Below are positions 17,797-26,750 of a stretch of DNA of 57,698 nucleotides, in pieces; within the stretch, counting starts at the first letter, position 1; each line of letters starts with the position of its first letter. The stretch is from an uncultured Verrucomicrobiota bacterium (lineage in GTDB: Bacteria > Verrucomicrobiota > Verrucomicrobiia > Limisphaerales > UBA9464). The stretch is taken from the NCBI GenBank assembly GCA_903842505.1, contig CAIMMI010000096.1:1-57698 (forward strand), in the 5' to 3' direction. The notes under the pieces are model-generated. The model did no database searches, was not told where the DNA came from, and worked only from the letters and a program-made list of their open reading frames with translations. Both the position numbers and the translations under genes were made by a program.

Positions 17797-18417
17797 TCAG
17801 GTCGATCCGGGTATCGACCCCATGTCGCGTCGACCCTGAAGTGCCCGGGCGAGCGTGAGATCGTCGGCGTATTCGAGTCCGGACCCGGCGGGCAAGCCCT
17901 GAGCGATGCGGGTGACGCGAACCCCATTGGCAGCGAGTCGCTTCGCGAGATAGACGGAAGTCGCTTCGCCTTCGACGTCGCTGCCGAGGGCCAGGATGAC
18001 CTCGGTAATCGATTCGGGTTGGATCCGGGTTTCCATCGCGTCGATCCGGAGGTCTTCGGGGCCAACGCCGTTGATGGGGCTCAGACGCCCGCCCAGAACG
18101 TGGTAACGACCTCGGTGGGCGTGGGACTTTTCCAGGCTCAAGACGTCCAGTGCACGTTCCACGACGCAAAGGATGCCTGAGGCGCGGGTTGGGTCCGAGC
18201 AGACCCGGCAGGGTTGCGCTTCGGTGAGGGCGCCGCACGTGTTGCAGGTGGAGACCCGATCGCGGGCGGAAACCAGCGCGTCGGCCAGCGTCCGGGTGAC
18301 GGAGGGATCGGCCTGTACCAGATGCAGCGCCAAGCGCTCCGCGGAACGGGGGCCAATGCCCGGGAGACGACCGAGTGCGGCAGTCAGGGCGATGACCGGT
18401 TCCGGAAGCGATGCCAC
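17797..18417 (-). CDS. recR: Recombination mediator protein RecR
   Basis: RecR works with RecF and RecO to load RecA on gapped DNA. The 206-residue protein shows the helix-hairpin-helix LPGIGPRSAERLA (18-30), a four-cysteine zinc site (Cys58, 61, 70, 73 in CNTCGALTEAQPCRVC) and the Toprim domain (about 80-175) with VILALGSDVEGEAT, then the C-terminal Walker B-like end. It begins with GTG at 18417. It follows ybaB by 43 bases; the dnaX-ybaB-recR order is one of the most conserved small clusters in bacteria. Confidence 0.97.
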   Translation of the reverse strand: MASLPEPVIALTAALGRLPGIGPRSAERLALHLVQADPSVTRTLADALVSARDRVSTCNTCGALTEAQPCRVCSDPTRASGILCVVERALDVLSLEKSHAHRGRYHVLGGRLSPINGVGPEDLRIDAMETRIQPESITEVILALGSDVEGEATSVYLAKRLAANGVRVTRIAQGLPAGSGLEYADDLTLARALQGRRDMGSIPGST

Positions 18418-18460
18418 GGCTGGGAGGGACGGAAGCGGGTGGAACGGTCCGGTCGGCGGA

Positions 18461-18772
18461 TCAGAACATCCCTGGGATGCTCAGTCCGCTGGTTACCGAA
18501 CTCATCTCCTTCTCGGAGATTTCCTTGGCCTGGCGGAGGGCTTGGTTGACGGCGGTGACGACCAGGTCCTCGAGGAAGGGGACGTCCTGGGGATTCACGG
18601 CGTCCGGAAGGATCTTGATGGAGGCGATGGATTGGTCGCACCGGGCGACCACCTTGACGGCGCCCCCGCCGGCCTGCGCCTCGACGGTCTTCTGGGCGAG
18701 CGAGGTCTGGACGGCTTCCATCTGCTGTTGGATGCGTTGAGCCTGACGCATCAATTTTCCGACGCTGGACAT
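18461..18772 (-). CDS. YbaB/EbfC nucleoid-associated protein
   Basis: This small DNA-binding protein of 103 residues belongs to the YbaB/EbfC family, whose members form dimers and coat DNA. The sequence opens MSSVGKLMRQAQRIQQQM and carries the family strands GGGAVKVVARCDQS and the helix DLVVTAVNQALRQAKEISEK. It lies between dnaX and recR, its usual place. I leave the symbol blank because family members are named differently in different taxa. Confidence 0.94.
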   Translation of the reverse strand: MSSVGKLMRQAQRIQQQMEAVQTSLAQKTVEAQAGGGAVKVVARCDQSIASIKILPDAVNPQDVPFLEDLVVTAVNQALRQAKEISEKEMSSVTSGLSIPGMF

Positions 18773-18849
18773 GTTGGGAGAGGAGTTACCGATTTACCGG
18801 AGCCGGTGCAAGAGTGGGGATGAAACAGGAAAAAGCGGTGTGTCGGTGA

Positions 18850-20745
18850 TCAGGCGCCGGGTGGGCGGACCTCCACAATCTGGCCCTTGAAGATCTCAAG
18901 CGCGGCCCGGATGGCGGGGTCTTTGATGAACTCGTCCTTGCTGAGGAGCATGGGAGCGGGCGCAGGAGTCGGAGTCCCGGATTTGGCAGGCTTCGGATCG
19001 GTTCCGACAGCCGGGGTGGCTGGCTTGGGTTCGGTGGCTGGCTTCGGCGGCGGGGGCGGCGGCAGCAGTTCGTCCTGATGGGCCATGTGTGGCCCGACTT
19101 CGAAGGCGACGTCGACGGCGAAACCGGTCGCGGAGAGCAGGCGGGCCTTGAGGGTCGCCACGTTTCGAGGCGTGTCGAGAAGGTCGTTCTCGGGATGCCG
19201 GATGCGAAGTGTTCCCCGGAACAGCGATACCGGCGTGCATCGGGGCAGGGTGGAGCGGAGCATGAGGTCCGCTGGAGTCAGGGCCGCGAGGAGAAGTTCC
19301 CAGGTGGCCTGCGCATCAGTCGGCATCGGAGCGCCCGGGGCCACCGATGGAATCGGAGTTGGAGTTGGATTTGGGGCGGGGGTTGCGGGGGGCGTTGGAA
19401 GTGTCGGAGGCGGAGCAACCGGGGTGGATGGAATCGATACGACTGGAGTTGGGGCGGCCGCCGGCTTGGCTGGGAGGGGTGCGGGCGCGGGTTCCGGTGT
19501 TGGAGGGGCGGTGGGGCGCGGGGCGGTTGGAGGGGTAGTGGATGGGGGTGAGGTTGGCCGGGAGGGCGGCGCTGGTTCTGCGGAGCGGGTTGGCAGGGGA
19601 AGGCCGTCCCGGATGGCACGGAGTTGGCGGAGGACCGTGTCCAGCGGCATGGCATCGCGCGCCTGGACGGCCCGGAGCAGCGAGACTTCGAGGAAGATGC
19701 GCTTGGAAGCGGCGTCCCGCAGGCGTCCTTCCGCCGTGGACAGCACTTCCAGGATCCGGGTCAGGGTGTCGGCGTCGAGGCCCTGGGACTGCTCGGTGAG
19801 GATGCGGAATTCGTCGTCGCCCACTTCCAGCAGGGAACGGTCGCCGCGGGAAACCACGAGGAGCAGCAGGTTCCGGAAATGGGAAAGCAGGTCGCCCAGG
19901 AGTCGGCCAAGATCCTTGCCGCCCTTGGCAAAGCCATCGAGTTCGCGGAGGACGGCTTCGGAGTCGGCGGCGAGGATTGAGCCTGCCAGGCCGCGGAGTT
20001 GGGAGCGGCCGGCGAGGCCGAACATGGAGAGGACATCCGACTCCACGATGCGGTTGCCGCAAAAGCTGATGAGTTGGTCGAGGGTGGACTGGGCATCGCG
20101 CATGCCGCCCTCGGCGCCGCGGGCGATGGCGTCCAGGGCGGCATCGTCGACCTCGACGCCTTCGGTGGAGGCGATGGAGGCCAGTTGTCGGACGATGAGG
20201 GCGGACGGGATGCGGCGGAGGTCGAAGCGCTGACAGCGGGAGAGGATGGTGGGGAGGACCTTTTCGGGGTCGGTGGTGGCGAAGAGGAACTTAACGTGGG
20301 GAGGGGGTTCCTCGAGCGTCTTCAACAGGGCGTTGAAGGCGGCGACGGTCAGCATGTGGACCTCGTCGATGATGTAGATCTTGAACTTCCCGTTGGCTGG
20401 GGCGAAGCGGACGGTGTCGCGGAGTTCGCGGACCTGTTCGACGCCGTTGTTGGAGGCGCCGTCGATTTCGAGGACGTCGAGGGATCGGCCCTCCGTGATT
20501 TCCCGGATGCGGGGATCGTTCTCGTCGAAGTCCGGGTTGGGGCCGCCGGTGCAATTGAGGGCCTTGGCGAAGATGCGGGCGAGGGTGGTCTTGCCGGTGC
20601 CGCGGGGTCCGCAGAAGAGGTAGGCGTGGGCGATGCGACCGGCCCGGATGGCGTTTGCCAGCGTGGTGGTGACGTGATCCTGACCCACGACGTCGGCGAA
20701 TCGCTGGGGACGGTATTTGCGGGCGATGACCTGGTAGGAAGACAT
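18850..20745 (-). CDS. dnaX: DNA polymerase III subunit gamma/tau
   Basis: This is the clamp-loader ATPase of the replicative polymerase. The 631-residue protein has Walker A GPRGTGKTT (46-54), Walker B in YIIDEVHML, sensor 1 FLFATTDPEKV and the family sequence AEGGMRDAQSTLDQL. After the clamp-loader domains (about 1-370) comes a long Pro/Ala/Thr-rich linker (about 410-500) and a tau-type C-terminal domain. The zinc module normally formed by four cysteines after Walker A is degenerate: Cys65 is present, but NCTGGPNPDFDENDPRIRE has no CxxCxxC. The start at 20745 (MSSYQVIARKYRPQ) is the family start; the frame is open to 20856 but would overlap the SRP RNA. I see no obvious slippery site for a gamma product. 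Confidence 0.96.
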   Translation of the reverse strand: MSSYQVIARKYRPQRFADVVGQDHVTTTLANAIRAGRIAHAYLFCGPRGTGKTTLARIFAKALNCTGGPNPDFDENDPRIREITEGRSLDVLEIDGASNNGVEQVRELRDTVRFAPANGKFKIYIIDEVHMLTVAAFNALLKTLEEPPPHVKFLFATTDPEKVLPTILSRCQRFDLRRIPSALIVRQLASIASTEGVEVDDAALDAIARGAEGGMRDAQSTLDQLISFCGNRIVESDVLSMFGLAGRSQLRGLAGSILAADSEAVLRELDGFAKGGKDLGRLLGDLLSHFRNLLLLVVSRGDRSLLEVGDDEFRILTEQSQGLDADTLTRILEVLSTAEGRLRDAASKRIFLEVSLLRAVQARDAMPLDTVLRQLRAIRDGLPLPTRSAEPAPPSRPTSPPSTTPPTAPRPTAPPTPEPAPAPLPAKPAAAPTPVVSIPSTPVAPPPTLPTPPATPAPNPTPTPIPSVAPGAPMPTDAQATWELLLAALTPADLMLRSTLPRCTPVSLFRGTLRIRHPENDLLDTPRNVATLKARLLSATGFAVDVAFEVGPHMAHQDELLPPPPPPKPATEPKPATPAVGTDPKPAKSGTPTPAPAPMLLSKDEFIKDPAIRAALEIFKGQIVEVRPPGA

Positions 20746-20836
20746 GACCGGAAAGCTGTGATGATCCGAACCGCTGAACTTGAGGCGGAAGGATGGGAGG
20801 AAAGGGGGCGGCCGGGAAGCAGGAATGCCAGAGGAA

Positions 20837-20930
20837 TGCCAGGGCACCCACGGCAAATGCGGAACAGGCTACCGTTGCTGCATTCCTGCCCTGGCGGGGT
20901 TTGCTAGCCCGCACTCCATGGACCCTGGCA
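20837..20930 (-). ncRNA. ffs: Small SRP RNA (4.5S RNA, ffs)
   Basis: On the minus strand this 94-base segment folds as the bacterial signal recognition particle RNA. Terminal arms TGCCAGGG and CCCTGGCA pair. AGTGCGG pairs with CCGCATT. The conserved apical region reads AACCCCGCCAGGGCAGGAAT followed by GCAGCAACGG, with a GGAA tetraloop closed by GCA/TGC; this matches the universal Ffh-binding internal loop. It would bind Ffh, encoded at 52.1-53.5 kb here, and target membrane proteins to the translocon. It lies upstream of dnaX on the same strand. Ends are set by the terminal pairing and may be off by a few bases. Confidence 0.88.
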
Positions 20931-20935
20931 AGGCG

Positions 20936-20965
20936 AGTAAACGTTCAGGGGCGGTGGAACGGCAA
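20936..20965 (-). promoter_or_regulatory. Putative promoter of the SRP RNA
   Basis: On the minus strand TTGCCG (20965-20960) and TTTACT (20941-20936) are 18 bases apart. The expected start is about six bases beyond, at 20930, which coincides with the first base of the terminal SRP RNA stem. The agreement of promoter and RNA end supports both calls. Confidence 0.5.
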
Positions 20966-20993
20966 GCGTTAGTTTCGGGAGCAGGCCGGCCCA

Positions 20994-22484
20994 TCACGGT
21001 TTCTTGAGTCCGAACTGCGTCCGCAGCACGGAGTCGAGGTTGGCTGGGGAGCCGATACGGGGATTCCACAGGGCGCCGGCGATGCCGCTGGCGTAGGCGG
21101 TGGCCGTGGAGGTTCCGGTTACCATCCATTGGTCACCCGCGTAGGGGACGATGCCGGAGCCGGGCAGCATGAGGTCGACGAAGGGGCCGCGGTTGGCGTA
21201 GGGCGCGTACTGGCCGCCGGAGTTGCCGGCGGTGACGGCGAGGACCTCCGGGTACGAGGCGGGGTAGGTGGGCGAGTAGACGGGATCATTTCCGGCGGCC
21301 GCCAGGAAAAGGACCCCTTGCCCCTGATAGCTCTGGATGAGGCCGTGCAGGAAGGGGGAGTCGGCTTCGCTGGAGAGGCTGAGGTTGACCACGTTCGCGC
21401 CCTTTTGGATGGCGCGGTGGATGCCCATGGCGACATCGAAGGCGGTGGTGCTTTCGTTGGCGCCGTAGACGTCGACCGCGATCACACCGAAATTCGGGGA
21501 GGTCCCGGAAGGTCCGGCAGTGGCTTCGGCCGCCTTGATCAGGTTCGCGAACATCGAGGTGCCATGGGAAAGCTCGGCGGAGGTGCTCGTGGATCCGACG
21601 ACGGATTCCCGGCCGATGAGGAAGGCATCGTAGGCGGGATTGATCGGTTGGACGACCGAGTCGACCAACCCGATGACCAGTCGGCCGGCGGATACCTCGG
21701 CTGGGCGGATGGAAAGGCCGCCTGCGGCGGCGAGGCCGTCGAGGATGCCGACGGAATCGTTGCTGGGAAGGCGGTGGTTGTCGTCGACGGTGACTCCGTC
21801 CAGCGCAGCGAGTTTCTTGCGCGCGGCTTCGGCGGCTGCGGCATCCGCGTATCGGAGGCGTGCGGCGTGGATCGGGTCGATCTTGCCGGCGAGTTCGCCG
21901 CCGGTGAGTTGGGCGAGTTCCTCGGGCGTCCGTTTGGATCCTTCCTTGAGCCGGACGATCAGTTCGTTGTCGACGCGCAGGGCGTCGGCGGCGTCGATTT
22001 CTTCGGTTGCGGATGAAGCGGCGGTCCGGAAAACGACCAACCGTGGGCGTCCATTCGTCGCGGGCAGGATTGCGTAGTTGAAATCGGAGAGGATGCGGTC
22101 GAGGGCGGTCCGCGAAGGCTGGTTCTTGAAGGCTGAGGAAACCAGCGTATCGGCACCGGGTTCCACGAACACCTGCCACCCCGTGGCTTTGGCGATGTGC
22201 GGGAGGACGCGGGAGAGGGGTTGCCGGAGGATCCGTGCGTCGACCGAGTCGGCGTTGGTACGCCAGTTCAGGGTCAGGTTGGCGGTGGAAACGGGGGTGG
22301 CCGGCGCAGGCTTGCGGGCCGTGATAGCCTGCGTGTTGGTGCCGGGAAGTGCGGCGAGGGTTTCGGAGACGGAGCGGGTTCGCGGAACGGCGGTGGCTGC
22401 TGCGGGGAGAGGGGAGTCCGCCAGCAAGAACTGCCTGGTCAGCCAGGCGAGTATGAGAACGGAGCAGGCGCTGCGGCAGTTCAT
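20994..22484 (-). CDS. Secreted subtilisin-like (S8) serine protease
   Basis: This 496-residue protein has an N-terminal signal sequence (about 1-22, with SVLILAWLTRQFLLA) and a C-terminal subtilase domain (about 265-496). The triad is Asp275 in VIGLVDSVVQP, His307 in ELSHGTSMFAN and Ser459 in VTGTSTATAYASG; the oxyanion-hole Asn lies in FLAAAGNDPVY. The Asp motif is DSVVQ instead of the common DTGV/DSGV. The middle region (about 75-260) looks like a propeptide or adaptor; it includes KLAALDGVTVDDNHRL. The start at 22484 is chosen because it gives the signal peptide. It is likely periplasmic or secreted, of unknown target. Confidence 0.9.
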   Translation of the reverse strand: MNCRSACSVLILAWLTRQFLLADSPLPAAATAVPRTRSVSETLAALPGTNTQAITARKPAPATPVSTANLTLNWRTNADSVDARILRQPLSRVLPHIAKATGWQVFVEPGADTLVSSAFKNQPSRTALDRILSDFNYAILPATNGRPRLVVFRTAASSATEEIDAADALRVDNELIVRLKEGSKRTPEELAQLTGGELAGKIDPIHAARLRYADAAAAEAARKKLAALDGVTVDDNHRLPSNDSVGILDGLAAAGGLSIRPAEVSAGRLVIGLVDSVVQPINPAYDAFLIGRESVVGSTSTSAELSHGTSMFANLIKAAEATAGPSGTSPNFGVIAVDVYGANESTTAFDVAMGIHRAIQKGANVVNLSLSSEADSPFLHGLIQSYQGQGVLFLAAAGNDPVYSPTYPASYPEVLAVTAGNSGGQYAPYANRGPFVDLMLPGSGIVPYAGDQWMVTGTSTATAYASGIAGALWNPRIGSPANLDSVLRTQFGLKKP

Positions 22485-22540
22485 GGTGGGAAGGATATCA
22501 ACGGCCGGACTGGAATGCGAACCCCGGCTCTGGTCCAAAG

Positions 22541-22570
22541 TTGCGGTTGGCCATGGGGCGGCGATAGCCT
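22541..22570 (+). promoter_or_regulatory. Putative promoter of the S9 peptidase gene
   Basis: TTGCGG (22541-22546) and TAGCCT (22565-22570), spacing 18, stand 18 bases before the ATG at 22589. The pair matches the TTGCG plus TAGnnT pattern seen at 6533-6560 and upstream of ftsH. The short leader leaves little room for a Shine-Dalgarno, and none is obvious. Confidence 0.35.
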
Positions 22571-22588
22571 CACGGAAGAACCAGCGCC

Positions 22589-24757
22589 ATGATCAACCTG
22601 ATGAAACGCCGAAGTGTGGAAACGCATGCACTCGTCTTCGGAATCTGGATCCTGTTCAGTTCCGCGATGGCGAATGACTCGGTGAAGGTGGCGACTCGAG
22701 GGCAGGATCCGGCGGTGCCCCCGGTGGCGGCCCGGCAGGACCACTGGGTTGAGTGGCACGGCGAGCGGATCAACGACCCGTGGTTCTGGCTGCGGGAGAA
22801 GACCCATCCGGAAGTGATCCGATACCTGGAAGCGGAGAACGCCTACACGGAAAGCCAGACCCGGGATGTCAGCCGATTCGGTGAGAAGCTTTACTCCGAG
22901 ATGCTCGGGCGGATCCAGCAGACGGACCTGAGTGTGCCGGTCACCCGGGGTGAGTACGAGTACTACTCCCGGACCCAGGAGGGACAGCAGTACCCGATCC
23001 AGGCGCGTCGCAAGCTCGGTCCAGGTGGTCAGGCGGATTCTACCGCAACCGAGGAAGTCCTGCTCGACCTGAACGTGCTGGCCGTCGGCCATTCGTTCAT
23101 GGCTTTGGGAGGGTTCGAGGTCAGCGATGAGGGACGGCAGTTGCTCTACAGCACGGACAGCACCGGGTTCAGGCAGTACACGCTTTATCGAAAGGACCTG
23201 GTTTCTGGAACGACTGGAAAGCCCCTGGCCGAGCGTGTGCGGGAGTTTGAGTGGTCTGCAGATGGCCGAACGGTGCTGTATGTGACCGAAGATGCGGTGA
23301 CCAAGCGGAGCGACCAACTGTGGAGGCTCGACCTGGAAAGTGGGCGGGCGGAATTGGTCTTCGAGGAAAAGGACGAGTTGTTCAGTCTGGGGGTGGGACG
23401 GACGAAAGACCGGAAATTCTTCGTCTGCGGAAGTGGAAGTACGGACACCTGGGAGCAACGCATCCTTTCGACGGCGGATGCCAAGGGGCAGTTCCAGACC
23501 GTCCTGCCACGGGAGAAGGGACACAAGTACGATGTCGAACACCGCGACGGCGTCCTCTATCTGCGAACGAATCGGGACGCGAAAAACTTCAGGCTCGTCA
23601 CGGCTCCCTTGGCGGATCCGAGGCGGTGGACCGAAGTGATCCCGCATCGGGCCGATACGCTGTTGGAGGGGGTGGAGGTATTTGAGAGGCACCTCGTGGT
23701 CCAGGAACAGCGCGAGGCTCTGACCCGGTTGCGGATCCAGAGTCTGGGGCAGGATCGGTGGCTGGAGGTGGCCTTTCCCGAGTCCGTCTACTGGGCGGCC
23801 TCGGCGGGTACGCCCGAGTACAAGTCCAAGGCTTTTCGGCTGGGCTATCAGTCCATGGTGACGCCCCAGAGCGTCTACGACTGCAACCTGGAGACGGGAT
23901 CGTTGACGCTCCTGAAGCGCACCGCGGTCCTGGGCGGCTATCGGCCGGAGGAATACGTCACCGAGCGGCGCTGGGCCCAGGCGCGGGATGGCGTGCGGAT
24001 TCCGTTGTCGGTGATGTACCGGAAATCGACCCGGTTGGACGGGACGGCGCCGTGCCACTTGTACGGCTACGGTTCCTACGGTCTCGGCATGGAAGCGTCG
24101 TTCTCGGTGAGTCGGCTTTCGCTGGCGGATCGGGGCATGGTCTCGGTGATTGCCCACATCCGGGGTGGCAACGAGATGGGGGAAGCGTGGCACGACGACG
24201 GTATGCTCCTGCGGAAGAAGAACACGTTCCACGACTTCATCGACAGCGCGGAGTGGCTTGCCACGAATCGACTCGTGGCACGGGACAAGATCGTCATCGA
24301 GGGCGGGAGCGCCGGCGGCTTGCTGATGGGAGCTGTTGTGAATCTGCGGCCCGACCTCTTCCGTGCGGTGCATTCGGCCGTGCCGTTTGTGGACGTGATG
24401 AACACGATGATGGACGCGAGTCTACCGCTGACGGTGGGTGAGTACCTCGAGTGGGGAAACCCGAACGAGAAGGCGGCGTACGACTACATGCGTTCGTACA
24501 GTCCTTATGATAACCTGCGGAAGGTGGGCTATCCTGCGATGCTGGTGACGACGAGCCTGAACGACAGCCAGGTGATGTACTGGGAGCCGGCCAAGTATGT
24601 GGCCAAGCTCAGGACCCTGAAGACGGACACGAACCCGCTGCTGCTGAAATGCAACATGGGAGCGGGCCACGGAGGCGCGAGCGGACGCTATGACCGGTTG
24701 AAGGAGGTTTCGTTCGAGTACGCCTGGCTGCTGTCGCAGGTCGGGATCAACCGTTGA
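22589..24757 (+). CDS. Prolyl oligopeptidase family (S9A) peptidase, oligopeptidase B-like
   Basis: This 722-residue serine peptidase has an N-terminal beta-propeller (about 90-450) and a C-terminal alpha/beta-hydrolase domain. The triad is Ser574 in EGGSAGGLLMG, Asp659 in SLNDSQVMYW and His694 in GAGHGGASGRYD. Sequence features such as DPWFWLREK and YGYGSYGL point to oligopeptidase B, which cuts short peptides after Lys/Arg. Unlike E. coli PtrB, this one starts with a likely signal peptide (about 1-28), so it would act outside the cytoplasm. Two ATGs (22589 and 22601) are possible. It may recycle peptides made by the nearby subtilase, though the two genes are divergent. Confidence 0.93.
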   Translation: MINLMKRRSVETHALVFGIWILFSSAMANDSVKVATRGQDPAVPPVAARQDHWVEWHGERINDPWFWLREKTHPEVIRYLEAENAYTESQTRDVSRFGEKLYSEMLGRIQQTDLSVPVTRGEYEYYSRTQEGQQYPIQARRKLGPGGQADSTATEEVLLDLNVLAVGHSFMALGGFEVSDEGRQLLYSTDSTGFRQYTLYRKDLVSGTTGKPLAERVREFEWSADGRTVLYVTEDAVTKRSDQLWRLDLESGRAELVFEEKDELFSLGVGRTKDRKFFVCGSGSTDTWEQRILSTADAKGQFQTVLPREKGHKYDVEHRDGVLYLRTNRDAKNFRLVTAPLADPRRWTEVIPHRADTLLEGVEVFERHLVVQEQREALTRLRIQSLGQDRWLEVAFPESVYWAASAGTPEYKSKAFRLGYQSMVTPQSVYDCNLETGSLTLLKRTAVLGGYRPEEYVTERRWAQARDGVRIPLSVMYRKSTRLDGTAPCHLYGYGSYGLGMEASFSVSRLSLADRGMVSVIAHIRGGNEMGEAWHDDGMLLRKKNTFHDFIDSAEWLATNRLVARDKIVIEGGSAGGLLMGAVVNLRPDLFRAVHSAVPFVDVMNTMMDASLPLTVGEYLEWGNPNEKAAYDYMRSYSPYDNLRKVGYPAMLVTTSLNDSQVMYWEPAKYVAKLRTLKTDTNPLLLKCNMGAGHGGASGRYDRLKEVSFEYAWLLSQVGINR

Positions 24758-24790
24758 CGTCCTGGCGGCCCGGGTGTGCGGCCATGCCCG

Positions 24791-25252
24791 TCAGCGGGGC
24801 AGGGGTGGCAGGGTGAGGAGTTCACCTGGAGCTGCCTCGATCTGGCTCGCGAGTGAGTCGGGAATGGAAACCGCTTCCATGCGGCCTTCGGGAGTCTTGC
24901 TGACGCAGACGACCACGAGTCGCCCGGTGGCAATCTCCACGGTGGGGCTGGGTTCGATGCGGCGGATCCGGATTTCGTAGGTGAGGCTCCGGGCACGTTT
25001 TTCGGCGACGAGCAGGTGAAGCTCCATCACTTCCTCGAATCGGAGCGGGTGTCGGAAATCGCAGGACGCGTGGACGCGGGGAAAGCCGATGGGCGGGTTG
25101 AAGCCGGGCATGACGACCGAATGCCCGAGGGAGCGCAGGAAGGCGTGCTCAACCGACTCCATGTAGCGGAAGAAGTGGGTGAAATGCACGATGCCGGCGA
25201 GGTCGGTCTCGTTGAACTCGACCCGCCGGGTGGTTTTGAACTCGAAAGGCAC
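24791..25252 (-). CDS. Hotdog-fold acyl-CoA thioesterase (YbgC/4HBT family)
   Basis: This 153-residue protein has the 4-hydroxybenzoyl-CoA thioesterase signature near the N-terminus: RRVEFNETDLAGIVHFTHFF, where the Asp in ETDLAG is the usual catalytic residue. It then has the central helix RYMESVEHAFLRSLG. It hydrolyses acyl-CoA or acyl-ACP thioesters; the substrate is unknown. In proteobacteria YbgC is encoded with tol-pal genes, but no such genes are here. It begins with GTG and stands 46 bases beyond the end of the antiporter gene on the same strand, so the two may form one operon. Confidence 0.9.
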   Translation of the reverse strand: MPFEFKTTRRVEFNETDLAGIVHFTHFFRYMESVEHAFLRSLGHSVVMPGFNPPIGFPRVHASCDFRHPLRFEEVMELHLLVAEKRARSLTYEIRIRRIEPSPTVEIATGRLVVVCVSKTPEGRMEAVSIPDSLASQIEAAPGELLTLPPLPR

Positions 25253-25298
25253 GGCCTGAGGATGCCAGCGGTCTGCCAGATGTCATGTCCGCAGGCGG

Positions 25299-26570
25299 TC
25301 AGGTCACCGCCTGGGCCAGATCGCCGCGGGAGCGGGCCTTCCTGCCGTAAACCCACTCGAAGATGGGGGTGGCCATGAGGGTGGTGGCAATCGCCATGAC
25401 GACCATGATCGAGAACAGTTGGGGCGTGATGAGGCCGCGTTCGAGGCCGATGTTGAGGATGATCAATTCCATGAGCCCGCGAGCGTTCATGAGCGTGCCG
25501 ATGGCCAAGGCGGTCGGGTTGTCTTCGCCATGCAGCCGTGCAGCGGCCCAACAGGCCCCGAACTTGCCGAGGCATGCGGCGGCCAGGACCACCAGGGCGA
25601 TACCCAGAAGGGCCGGCGTGGTCACCAGATCCAGCCGGGTGTTCAGTCCGGAGTAGGTGAAGAACGTGGGCAGCAGGAAGACGACAACGAAGGGTTCGAT
25701 CTGCCGCATGAGCGCTGTCGCGAAAGCCCCCCGGGGCATGGCGCAACCCAGGATGAAGGCGCCAAACACCGCGTAGATCCCGATCACGTCGGTGAACCAC
25801 GAGCCCAACATCACGAGCATGAGGACCGTGGCGAGTGCAGTGTTGGGAAGCGTGCCGTCCGGTTTCACGGTCCTTTCGAATCTCGCGAGCAGGGAGCGTC
25901 CGACGGTAAGCACGATTGTGGCGTAGGCGACGCCTCCGCCGATGGCCTTGAGGGCGATGGTGGAGTCCTGTTGGAAGCTGGCGAGAACCACGGCGAGAAG
26001 GCACCAGGCGGCGGCATCGTCCATTGCGCCCGCAGCCAGCGCGAGGGTTCCCAGGGTGGTCCCGGCGAGCCCGCGCTCCACGATGATCCGGGCCAGCATG
26101 GGAAACGCGGTGATGCACATCGAGGCACCCAGATACAGGACGGCTTCCCAGGTCTGGACCTTGGCAGCGAAATACGCCCCCGGGCTGCGGACCAGCCACA
26201 GGGCAATCAGTCCGCCCAGAACGAACGGAGTCAGCATGCCAGCAATGGAGACAGTCGCGGCCGCCCTGGCGCGGGATCTGAAGAGGTCCGAACGAAACTC
26301 CACACCGACCAGGAACATGTAGATCGACAGCCCGACCTGGCAGGTGGCGAAGAAGATCGCCTTCGACTGGGGGGGGAAGAGCCATTGCTGGACGGGCTTC
26401 GTCGCGTCGAAGAGCCCGAGCAGGGACGGACCCAGCAACACACCGGTGATCATCTCCGCGACCACCTGAGGTTGGCCGACGCGTTTGGCGAGGAGACCGA
26501 CGATCCGGCAAGCGCCCAAAACCACGGCGAGTTGCAGGAAGAATCGGACGGACAGATCGAACGGCGTCAT
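25299..26570 (-). CDS. Cation:proton antiporter (CPA2/KefB type)
   Basis: This 423-residue integral membrane protein has about 12 hydrophobic segments and the start typical of monovalent cation:proton antiporter-2 proteins: a first helix, then VGQPQVVAEMITGVLLGPSLLG. ALAAGAMDDAAAWCLLAVVLA carries the two conserved Asp residues (DD) of the ion-binding site. AIGTLMNARGLMELIILNIG is the later conserved block. It lacks the C-terminal RCK (TrkA-N) domain of KefB/KefC, so it is a short antiporter. Whether it carries sodium or potassium cannot be told. It is divergent from the next gene. Confidence 0.93.
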   Translation of the reverse strand: MTPFDLSVRFFLQLAVVLGACRIVGLLAKRVGQPQVVAEMITGVLLGPSLLGLFDATKPVQQWLFPPQSKAIFFATCQVGLSIYMFLVGVEFRSDLFRSRARAAATVSIAGMLTPFVLGGLIALWLVRSPGAYFAAKVQTWEAVLYLGASMCITAFPMLARIIVERGLAGTTLGTLALAAGAMDDAAAWCLLAVVLASFQQDSTIALKAIGGGVAYATIVLTVGRSLLARFERTVKPDGTLPNTALATVLMLVMLGSWFTDVIGIYAVFGAFILGCAMPRGAFATALMRQIEPFVVVFLLPTFFTYSGLNTRLDLVTTPALLGIALVVLAAACLGKFGACWAAARLHGEDNPTALAIGTLMNARGLMELIILNIGLERGLITPQLFSIMVVMAIATTLMATPIFEWVYGRKARSRGDLAQAVT

Positions 26571-26750
26571 TCTGGCTCATACGCTCCCGAATTCATGCAG
26601 GGCGTCAACGAATCGTTGGGTTCCAGGGGAAGTTCTGTGGCTGTTGGCCTGCGGCACAGGGTGAATTGCCGGCGCCATCAAACCTGTCGATGGGCGCTTT
26701 CAGAGATCCGATTCACGGCCGGTGGGCCGATTCGGTTATTGGACACCGCG

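Noticed and set aside
20822-20842. Direct repeat GGAATGCCAG next to the SRP RNA
   Set aside because: There are only two copies with no spacers; one overlaps the SRP RNA terminal stem. It is not a CRISPR.
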